In this document: one piece after another, positions 41,719 through 51,700 of the stretch
Layout of the letters: every line of letters begins with the position of its first letter
Numbering within the stretch: the first letter of the stretch is position 1
Source: Sporothrix humicola
Lineage: Eukaryota > Ascomycota > Sordariomycetes > Ophiostomatales > Ophiostomataceae
Direction of reading: 5' to 3'
Length of the DNA: 64,000 bases
NCBI GenBank assembly: GCA_021396245.1
Contig: WNYE01000014.1
Location: 124,001-188,000, forward strand
Translations under genes and position numbers: made by a program
Notes under the pieces: generated by a model
The model's database searches: none
What the model was told of the DNA's origin: nothing
Seen by the model: only the letters and a program-made list of their open reading frames with translations

Positions 41719-43098
41719 TGTGGCGGTTGTGTAGAGTCTAGAGGTGTGTATGGGTGTGTGAGTGAAGAGACGAAGGCGGGGTGTTAGTGTCTGAAGAGAG
41801 AGAGCAGATCGTGAGAGGATGCGTGAAGCAATAGACCAGCACATGCAAAAAGTGAGGTTTAGGAAGGACGATGATGTGTCCGGGGAAGGAGGAGAGCAGG
41901 AAAAAAATGGAGGGGTAGAGGAACCAAGTAAGGAGGGAAAGAACGAAGGGTATAAAAGAGGGAATTAAATTTTAAAACAGAGCTGATCACAGGAAAAAGG
42001 AAAGAGAAAAAATAACGGCAGGAGCACGACAACAGCTTACAAAAGAAGGGGAAGGCACGGCACAACAAAACGCACAACGGCACAGGAAGGCACGACGGAC
42101 GGGCTACGCGACCGAGAGGGGCAGCTACGTCTCGCTGCGTTTTCCCACGCACTGGCTATCATACATAGTTTCGCCGCGGATAAAAGCCCCCCGATGACGT
42201 CCCAAAGTGGTGAAAATACGCTTGGGCGAAAGAATAGGGAATAGAAACAGCTAGAGCAACGCCAAAATACTAACAAGACGGAGAGCACGCTATCAACGGC
42301 GGGCCCAGGTACGAATTTTAGCGGACCATGGGGTCTCGGGGGATCCCTCGGCAGGTCTCTTTCGGCGCCCGATGCCTTTTCTGTCCTAATATCTCCTGCC
42401 AAAACAACAGGCCGCTAGCATCGGGGTTCTACCCCCTAAAACGGGTGTCGGCGGAGACTACACCAGAGTGGCCGAGAAGGAGAAAAACTGCAAGACGACA
42501 CTTGCAAATGGCAGGAATCCCCGATGGCGAAATCGCTCCACAACAAACGAAAGCGAACAAAGTTTGGCGATCGAGAAACATGGGATGAATGTGGAGTTTC
42601 CAGACGATATAGCAAAGGCAAAGTCTCGAGAGTATAAAAGGAGATCAAGACGATTGGAAGAACCTGATGTAATTTATGAAGTGCCACCAGAAAAAAAATT
42701 ACGCAAAACCTGATAGCTTCATCTTCCAAAATACAGTCTGTACCGGCTCGCGGAGCTCGCAGAAGTGCAAGGCACGCCATTCTCGCTAGTCCACGATGGT
42801 GGGACTTTTCGATGCGGTTCAATAAACGTGTCTGCCATGACATAGGCATCAAAGTAAAGTACCGTGTAAGCCGTATATCGACTACGACCCCGAGAGCCGG
42901 GACTAGTCCTGTATAAATGCGGGAGAGCCGCATCGAAGGGTCACGGAAGCATGTCAGACGGAGGTGGTGAGATTTATTGGACTGATATGCGGGGTCTGGA
43001 GCCGCGTAGCTTTACATGCACTTGGGGAAAGCACACGGTGTACTCTTTGGTAAATCTAGATCTTTCAACACTGGAATGTCTATTATATTTTGCGTATC

Positions 43099-43113
43099 CC
43101 CCGCGTAGCGGGG
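43099..43113. repeat. GC-rich hairpin CCCCGC-GTA-GCGGGG
   Basis: Perfect 6-bp stem with a 3-nt loop in otherwise AT-rich sequence, about 370 nt after the SED5 stop on the minus strand. It could be the end of a small mobile-element relic or an RNA 3' structure; nothing else supports either. Confidence 0.4.
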
Positions 43114-43311
43114 AAGAGGGAAAACAGTAAAAAGTATTGTGTGTAAGCCTGTACTCCGGTCGATGCCTGGTAGAAGAAGGTAAGGGAAATAAAAAGAGGA
43201 AGAAAAAAAGTGTAAGGCAGAAAAATAGACAGGGAATAGAAGTAAAAGACACAAGAAGAAGGAGAAAAAGAAGAACAAAAGACAAAGAAAAGTGACAAAG
43301 GAAATAAAGAC

Positions 43312-43336
43312 AAAAAAAAAAAAAAAAAAAAAAAAA
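43312..43336 (+). repeat. A25 homopolymer within a purine tract
   Basis: A run of 25 A closes a ~200-bp, nearly pure purine stretch in the 3' flank of SED5. On the gene strand this is a polypyrimidine/poly-T tract. Length polymorphism is expected. Confidence 0.8.
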
Positions 43337-43480
43337 GACGAAAGGAAAAAGAAAAACACCGCCAGGCAGTGCCGCCCGCCTAATACTACAAAAAAACAGA
43401 GAGCCCCTCTTCTCCAGACTCCAAATTACCACCCCATTGTATACCGTTTTCGGTCCTCTCCTGTCCTATCGTCTTATCGC

Positions 43481-44733
43481 CTACCCGGCAATCAACACCC
43501 AGAGCAGGAAGAAGATCATGAGGACGCCAAACATCTTGGCAATCAGCCAGCGGTTGCCGGAGACGCGGCCCCAGTACTTGAGGAGCTCCTTCTGGGCGCC
43601 CTGGACGTTTTCGACGACGGACTCGGTGTTGGCGTCGATGCGCTCGATCATTTCGGACTGCTCCGAGACCATGGACGCGAGCTGGCTGAAGATGGAGCCC
43701 AGCTCGGAGATGGTGGACTCGATGGCCTCGATGGCCTCGCCGCGCTGCTGGATGTACATGTTGTTGGGCTGGGCCTCCTCCATGAGCATGAGCTGCTGGT
43801 CGCTGACGACGGGGTTCAAGGACAAAAGGCCGCCGCCGCTGTTACTCCCAGACAAAAGATCTGGGGGGGCGGAGCCTGCGCCGTTGCGGAAGGTGGGGGT
43901 ATTGCGGCCGCCGGTGGCGACGGCGCTGCCAGACGTGGAGGCGGCTGCGTAGAGCGGGGAGGCGGACTGCTGGTGGAGGAGGGCGCCGGCCTGTTGCGGG
44001 TTTTGTTGTTGCTGCTGCTGGACGGTCTGGGAGACTTGGGAGATGAAGTTGTCGGTGCGGGCGCGGGTGGACTGGAGGTTCTTTGTGCGGACTTCGAGGA
44101 CTTCTTTGAAGTTGGCGGAGACGCCGGTCAGGCGGTCTTGCAACAAGAACACGACGTTCTTGCGGTGCTCGCCCTCTTCGGTCTTGCCCTGTTGTTGGCG
44201 CGTGAGCGCCTGCAGGCCCGAGATCTGTTGGTTAAGGCCGGCTGAGAGGTTAGTGATGTCTAGGTCAAGTGTAGCTCGCAGGGAGTGATGACCTACCCAA
44301 ATTCTGCTTCACGACAAAGGTGAGCTCGTTGACCTCGGTCGACTTGTCGTCGAACATGCTCTTGCGTTTGGCCACTACAGGCGTCAGTAAATATCCAACA
44401 GAATTGAGGGGGGGTGTATCGGGACGTACGCAAAGCCAACCGTTCCAGCTTGGCCATGGTGGAGGAGATGCCGCGGCCAATGTCGGCGGCGCGGCGCGCA
44501 AACTCGGAGCGCGACGGTGGCCGTGCGGCGGCGGCGGCGTCGTAGTTTTCTGCGGCCAGTAATGGCTGTGCCTGTTCTTTCTGTGCGTCGCCGCTCGACG
44601 AGCCCAACAGCATCATGGAGCGCTTCTTCTGTGCGTTGCCAGCGCCGCCCTTGGCCTGCGCCTGTCGCCGGGCGGCCTGCTGGACGACGGCCTGGAACTC
44701 GACCGTGCGGTCCTGGATCCGCGAGACGGCCAT
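43481..44733 (-). CDS. SED5: Syntaxin 5 / Sed5, Golgi Qa-SNARE (380 aa)
   Basis: Qa-SNARE for ER-to-Golgi and intra-Golgi fusion. Three minus-strand exons, 44733-44430, 44374-44297 and 44241-43481, with two 55-nt introns (donors GTACGT and GTAGGT; acceptors TGTAG and TCTCAG), 380 aa. The N-terminus SRIQDRTVEFQAVV is the Sed5 N-peptide-like start. The Habc region contains LLAKRKSMFDDKSTEVNELT across the first splice and AGLNQQISGLQALT across the second. The SNARE motif near residues 290-350 has the zero-layer Gln in SIFSQLASMVSEQSEMIERID. The C-terminal anchor WLIAKMFGVLMIFFLLWVLI ends two residues before the stop. The linker between Habc and SNARE is Gln/Ser/Gly-rich and makes the protein slightly longer than yeast Sed5. 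Confidence 0.96.
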
Positions 44734-46122
44734 TGTGTGTGGGTGGGTGTGTGGTGATGAGAGGAGAGGAGGGTATCGCGATCTTTTGTCGATGGCAATC
44801 GTGGATGCTTTCGTGGATTCCACGCTTTGCGTGTCGGCTCCGTGCGCGTTTGTCGAGATTCGTCAAAGCGATTCAATCGTCAATCGTCGGAAGTTTTTGG
44901 GATTGAGGAGATGCGGTTATCGTCGTCGCCGTTGCGGATTGTCACCGTGTGATGTCGTCGTGGTCTGTTGTCGGCGCGCTCGGAAAAGGAGAGCCAATGT
45001 TTTGCGTCGCTATTCGCTATTTTTGGCCGCGTTCGGTTTTCGTCAGCGTGTCCTCTGCAGCCTTGCTGAATGCGGGTGCTATAGGCAGGAGCGAGAAAAA
45101 GGGTGAGTGAGCGCAGTGAGAAAGCGGGACGGATTGCAAAGCGTCGAAAAAGTCCGGTCGGGAGAGGGAAGGAGTGATGAAAATGAAAAAGGACACGAGG
45201 TATCGTCGTCGTAAACCAAGATGCAGTTAAATGGCGAGAGATGGAAGGGGCGATGCGAGAGTCGTAGGTTGTCGAAGAAGGAGAGTGTCAAACGTTGAAA
45301 GCCGAAATGATGAAATGTTGGCATGTGCGACCTGGAATAGGGATGGCCGTTTTGGCGTTGTGTTGGGGATGAGGAAACAGACATGGAGGGTGCTGGGCGC
45401 TGAGGGAAGACTGCGACAGTGCTGAGAAACAGTGCATGTCTGGTGTGTTTGGGTGCTCTCTCCAGTGTTTTGGCATTTGCCCCTTTCATTGAAGGCTCAT
45501 GGGGCAGTGGTAAAGGTGTGGGTGGGTAAGCGCGTGTCCAATGAGATTACGTGGAGTAGCGAAAGGTTTCAAGGAGAGTGAGTTGCTGCCTGAGGCAGAA
45601 ATATTAGCGGCAGTTGGCGTGAGTAGTGGTACTTGCGTATAGGTGCGTTTACTGCGGGAACAGATGTACCTATACTAGTTTAAATTGGCTCGTGTTTGCC
45701 GGTACGGTCCAACCCGTATCCTCAGTTGGCGAGAGCGCTAAGTGTTAGGCGCAGTGCAGTGGACATTCATGATACGAGAGACAGCGAGTATTTGTGAAGC
45801 AATAGATTGAATATCGTGATATATTTTGATTATGGAAATCGTTGTTCCTTAACGCTGATAGATATAGAACTGACAAAAGACAAAGGAAATGCTCAAGACG
45901 GCAAGCGCAGAAATGCAGGAAAGCAAATGACAAAAAGACAAGATGAACTCAAGGAAATATTCAAATAAAAGACAATAGACAACAAATCAGAAGAAAACAA
46001 AAACCAAATCAACAAAGGAAATAAACAGAAGCCAAAAAAAAAAAAAAAAAACAATCAAAGGATATCAAAATCAGTCTCTAAATCTTCTCTTCTCTTCTTT
46101 CTTCTTTTCTTCTTCGCTTTGC
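44734..46122. other. Intergenic region between SED5 promoter and giant gene 3' end
   Basis: The 44740-45490 part is the SED5 upstream region (minus strand CT-rich at about 45100-45240). The 45700-46120 part is 3' flank of the giant gene and includes an A18 run (46034-46051). A D-arm-like string near 45715-45750 is not part of a complete tRNA. No gene is supported. Confidence 0.45.
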
Positions 46123-48745
46123 CTACTCATCATCCACGTAGGCAAACTCTTCGTAGGGGTTCCACTCCTGGCCCGGGTAGCTCGTGGCCGACATGGCAGG
46201 CTCTTCCTGCTCCTTCTGCTTCTGGGCGGCCAGGTCCTCGTCGGGCTCGGGGACGAAGACGGGGATCTTCTCCTCGAGATCCTTGAGCATCTGGCGGCGC
46301 TTGTAGTCCTCGAACTGCTGGGCGGAGGTCTGGCGGATCGTCTTCTGGCGGGAGACTTCACCGCCCTCTTCGGCCGAGGAGGTACCGTTGGAGGCCTCGC
46401 CGCCTCCGTAAGGAATGGACAGACCACCGGTAGCAGAGGGCTTGGCAGACGGGAAGCCGTACTCGGTAAAGTCCATGTCGTCGACGGGCGAGGGCGGAGT
46501 GATGTTGTTGACGTCGGGCTCGGCGGAGCCAGAGCGGGCAATGGGAGAGGTAATGTCGGCGGCGGGCGGCGAGACGGTGGCGGGGACGACGACGGCAGGA
46601 GTCTCAACCTTGGGCGACATCGTGGCCGGAGCACTGTCCTTTGCCTTTGGCGACTCGACAACGGACTCGACGGTCGGCGCGACAGTCGTCTGCGCGACAG
46701 GCGATGCCGGCGGGTGGTCGAGGATAGTCTGGTCCTCGGGGGATTTGGCGACAACAGCGGTGCCGACCTTGTTGGGGTGCAGGGGCGTGGCATTGTAGAT
46801 GTCCTCATCCTCGCCGGGGACGTGCTGGTTGGCGGCAGTGGTGGCAATGGGGGTCAGCTGGGCAGCCTTGGCAGCGCCGTTCGTGAGAGGCGTCTCGACA
46901 GACACGACGGGAGCAGAGTAGACGGGCTCGGCCTCCTGGACAAAGACCTGGGCGTCGGGCTGGACGATAGGGCTGTGGACGACGAGGGGTGCGGGCGTAG
47001 TGGCAGCGGGGGTGCTGTCGGCGGTCTCACTTGGGGCCTTGCTGGTCTCCTGGCTGGGGACGGCCTGGCTCACAGAGGCGGCGGCGGAGACAGAGTTCTC
47101 GCTGAGCTGGGACTGGCCCGGCTGGGGCGAGGCGTGGAGAGACGAGACGGGCGTGTCAGACTTGGCAGCGGCAGCTCCAATAGCGGCAGTGGCACCAACG
47201 ACACCGGCGGCAGCACCGACAGCGGCAATGACGGGAATGGCACGGTCAGTCGACTCCTCAGCTTGAGCCTTGGGCAGCTGCTGGTTCACGGGCTTGGGCG
47301 AGGTCTGGAGAGGTGCAGGCACGGCATCAGCGACGACATCTTCGTTGTTGACGGAGAAGCTCGAGGTGGCGGGCGGCGGCGGCGGGACGGTGAACGCGAC
47401 AGGGTGCTGCTGCAGAGGATGGGCAGCCGGTGTGGTCTCGCCAGAGGTAGAAGTAGCAGCAGGGGTAGTGGCGGGAGCAGTGGGAGTAGCAGTAGCAGGA
47501 GAGGCAATAGACGTAGCAGCAGGAGGAGCAGCGACAGTAGGAGGAGCCTGGCCTTGGGCATGGGGCTGTTGGCCGGGCTGCTGACCTGGCTGTTGACCTG
47601 GCTGCTGCTGGAACTGGCCCTGAGGACCCTGAGGCTGGTTACCGGCATTCCACTGCTGCTGTTGCTGGAACTGCTGGGGCTGTCCAGGTTGAGGCTGTCC
47701 GGGCTGGCCTTGGAACTGGGGCTGGAACTGCTGCTGACCCGGGAACTGTTGCTGTCCAGCAAACTGTTGTTGAGGCTGGCCCGGGAATTGTTGCTGCTGC
47801 TGTCCAGGCTGTTGCTGACGAGCCATGTTGTTGAACTGGGGAGCGGCCATGCCCTCGCCGTGGACAGGAGTATAGCCCTGGGGAATGGGGACGGCACCGT
47901 ACTGGCGTTCCTGGTAGGGCTGTTGCTGATGGGGTTGCTGGCCAGGGAACTGTTGGCGCTGCTGGCCTTGTTGACCCTGGAACTGCTGCTGCTGGAACTG
48001 CTGCTGGCCGTGGAAGCTCTGCTGGTGCTGAGGGCCGGGGCGCTGCTGTTGCTGCTGCAGTTGTTGAGGACCAGGACCAGGACGCTGCTGCTGGCCCTGG
48101 AAGGGACGTTGCTGGCCTTGGGGAGGCTGCTGAGGTTGACCCTGGCCTTGGGGAGCTTGTTGCTGCTGCTGCTGGGGCTGCTGCTGCAGAACCTTGGGGC
48201 GGAAGAGCGAGCTAAACTTGCCGTGGTGGTGCTGTTGGGGTTGGGGCGGCTGCTGCTGCTGCTGCTGCTGGCCAGGCTGGCCTTGAGGACCCTGGGGACC
48301 CTGGGGACCTTGAGGGCGCTGCTGTTGAGGGCCAGGACCCTGGAAGCCGGGACCTTGTTGACCCTGAGGACCGACCTGTTGACCAAACGGACCTTGAGGA
48401 CCAACCTGCTGCAGCTGCTGAGGCACCATACCCGGCGCGACAGGGCCCTGGGGGAGCACATTGGGCATGCCCTGGATCTGGTTCTGCGGCGGCAGGTTCT
48501 GCTGCTGTCTGGTCTCTGTGGGCGAGATCTGCTGCTGGAGAGCCTGCTTGCGGGCGCCGTTGGGCGAGTCGGGAACACTACCGGGCAGCACAGGGCCGGG
48601 GAACTGGGCGAGGCGCTGGTCCTGGTACATGCGGTGGGGGCCTTGCAGTTGGCCGGCAGGAGGCTGGCCAGGCTGCTGACCCTGTTGGGCCTGAGGACCC
48701 GTTGTCTGCGGCGTCAGAGCACCCGGCGAGGGGGCTGCACCGTTG

Positions 48746-48784
<39 letters not shown>

Positions 48785-51700
48785 CCCAGCTGGTTCGAGA
48801 GCGGGCGCTCAAGCTGCATGCTCGGCCGGACAGGACCACCGGGCGGAGGGCCGCTGAAGCTGGTGTCGGTCGAGCCGGCGTGCTTGTGGTTGGCACCGCC
48901 GTTTCTGAGAGCGCTGGGCGGGGCATGGCCGGGCGGGTACTGCGGGCCACCGGGCGGCGGTCCTTCGGGGTCAATGCCGCCGGCGTTGTTGACATTGTTG
49001 GCCGCGTTGCCATTGCCATTCTTTCCACCGCTGGTGACGCCGCCGACGACACCGCCGACACCGCGGCGGAAGCGGCCAAAGAACTTCTTGGCGCGCTCCA
49101 TTTCCTTTTCGGTGCGCGAGGCGGGGGCACTGCCGTTGTTGGGGATCTGCTGGTGGCCGGGCGCAAACGAGACGGTCTGGCCGCCCTGGTTCTGGCCCTG
49201 AGGAACCTGTCCGTTGGACTGGAACTGTTGGAGACCGACGCCCGACATGGGACGCTCCTGACCACCGAAGCCAGCACCGGCCGACTGCGGCGGACGCTGG
49301 AACTGGCCACCCAGCGGTGGCGGGGTGGGCGAGATGGAGGCACCAGACGAGCTGACGGGCGGCTGGACACTGACCATGGAGACCGTGGGCGAGCCGCTGC
49401 GGGGAGGGGCGTTGGCAGCGTTGTTGGTGGGGGCAGGAGCAATCTCCGTCAACGGTTTGCCACCGGCAGCACCCCCCTGGGCATTGCCGTTGATGGTCAG
49501 GACAGACACAGTCGACGACGGCCGCTCAGGGCCTGGCGGGCGACGGAGGGCATTCTGGGTCGGCGTGGCCGAGCCTTGAGCACCAGGAGCACCCGCAGGC
49601 GGCGGCGACGGCGTCTTGGCGTTCACAGGCTTGCGCGACAGAGGGCTGGGCGCGGCGGGCTGTGATGCCGAGGGGAGACGGCCGCGGGCAGTCGGGACAG
49701 GACCGACAAAGCTGGAGCCGGCGTCAATGCTGGCACGACCTTGGCCTTGGCCTTGGGGAGGAGCCTGAGAGGGCAGCGAGGCCAGCGAAGCCTGCGAGGG
49801 AAGACTGCTGATGCCAGTGCTTTGAGGAGGCGAGGGACCGGTGGAGAACGGCGACTGGGCGCTGGTCTCGCGGGTCAGGGGCGTACCGACAGCACTGCCG
49901 CCCGCCGTGGCCGACGTGGGACCAGCAGTGGCGCTCGTGGGGCCGCTGGCAGGACCAGATGATGCAGGCGTGCCAGTGCCAGCGGTGCCGGCAGTGGGAG
50001 GGCCCTGGCCTTGCGGGCGAGCAGTGTTGATCGACAGCGGCGGCGAGGGGCCGCCAGGCGTGGGTCCGGCACCTTCAGTCGGCTGAGGCTGCTGTTGAGG
50101 ACCTGTGGTCTGCGGCACCAGCTGCTGCTGCGACCGCTTAGGTTGGAGAGACGGCGAGTTGGAACCAGCACGAGGACGGGCAAACGGACCGAGGACAGCG
50201 CCACCCACAGGCGTCGAGGGGCCGCTAAACGACGGGCGCGAGGGCTGCTGGAACGGCGGGTGCTGCTGGAGGGGCGTGACGTTGCCGCTGCCGGGAAGAG
50301 AACCCGGGCCGCTGCCAGCACCAGACGCCGTGCTGGCCTGGCTCAGACCGGTCTGCGTGTGCGGGAGGGTGTTAAACGTGGATGCATGCGGCAGACCACC
50401 CGTGCGGCCGCCAACACTGCCCTGGGGATATTGCTGGACAGGGGCCGAGATCTCGGCCTTCTTGTCCTTGCCGCCGCCCTTGATCTTGCCGAAAAAGCCA
50501 GAGACGATGCTGGCCGACGTGCGGCGGTTGGAGTTGCCCTCGTTGGGCACGATGCTGCCGAAGGTGTTGGTGCGGCTGAAGAAGTTGTCGGGCGTCGGAG
50601 GCGCGCCCTGCGTCGCGTACTTTGTAAGGGGAGCGCCCTGGCCGGGCTGGCCCTGACCAGGCTGCTGTTGACCCTGACCCTGAACCTGCTGCTGCTGAGG
50701 GAAGGTCGGCTGGTGCTGCAGCTGCTGGGAGAAAGGCTGGGGCTGGCCCTGGAACTGTCCCTGAGGCTGGCCTTGTCCAGGAACCTGCTGGAACTGGTTC
50801 GGCTGGAACTGTCCCGGCTGGCCCGGCTGGCCCGGCTGGCCTTGAACTTGGCTCTGGAACTGCTGACCTTGAGGGCCTTGAGGACCCTGAGGCTGCATCT
50901 GCCGGAACTGCTGGCCAGGGAAAGGCTGCGGCTGGCCCTGGAACTGCTGCGGGTGGAATTGCTGCTGCTGCTGCTGTTGAGGCAAAGGCTGGCCAGGGCC
51001 AGGACCAAAGGTCTGTGCAGGTCTCGGCTGCTGGAAGCCGGGCGGGACAGCCTGGCCGTTGGGACCAACAACACCCTGAGGACCAGAACCTTGCTGGGGG
51101 CCAGGGCCGGCCGAGGGCGCAGGCGACGTCTGCTGCTGGACGGGGCTGGTGGTGGTTGAGGGGCCAGATTGAGGCGACGTCTGGGTCTGAGCTGGCGCCG
51201 GCGCGGGAGACGTCGTGCTGGGCACGGGCGACGACACGGAGGCGCGGCTCTGGTCAGGGCTGGCAGCCGAGGCCGCAGCCGATGTGGGGTCGGAAGCCGG
51301 GGCAGACGGCGCGGAAGCGGGCACAGGGACCGGGCTCTGGGTGGTCGGCACGGGGCTGACGACACGCTGCTGCACAGGGCTCTGTGTGATGCTGCTAGGC
51401 GCAGGCGGCGGTGACGAGGCGGGCGTGCCAGCGGTCTGGGCCTGGGCCTGGCCAGGAGTAGGAGTCTGCGACGGCGGAGGCGCCTGCTGGTTCAGCTGGG
51501 GAGCAGGCGACACGGCCTGGGCAGCACCCTGAGGACCCTGAGGACCCTGGGGCGGCGGCTGCTGGAAGCCTTGCTGGGCCGTGGGGAAATTCTGCGGCGT
51601 TCCGTGGCGGCTCTGCGGCGAGACCTGGTACGACGCCGACGCAATCGACCCGGCCGGCGCGTGGAAGCTCTGTTGGCCAACGGGGCTGGGGCCTTGCGGC

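Larger units (their letters stand above)
41719..43480. other. Intergenic region between aldo/keto reductase and SED5
   Basis: The 41720-42150 part is CT-rich on the minus strand (promoter/leader of the reductase). From 42440 to 42720 a + frame of about 80 codons exists without a convincing start; I do not call it. A compact GC hairpin is at 43099-43113. The 43130-43340 stretch is almost pure purine on + and ends in A25 (43312-43336). No tRNA is supported. Confidence 0.45.

Noticed and set aside
42440..42720. tRNA-like TGGCCGAG box A string and an ~80-codon + frame ending in a Lys/Arg-rich sequence
   Set aside because: No box B or acceptor stem follows, and the frame has no ATG near its start nor recognisable features.
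45705..45775. D-arm-like string with flanking CGTATC/GATACG, resembling a tRNA
   Set aside because: No anticodon arm, T-arm or box B; the arms are explained by chance.
46714..49665. 983-codon + strand open frame (Leu/Arg/Gly-rich) opposite the giant gene, with other long antisense frames at 50011-51159 and 51571-52857
   Set aside because: It arises because CAG/CCN/GGN-rich coding sequence reads as Leu/Arg/Gly-rich sequence on the other strand with few stops; no start context, domain or splice support.
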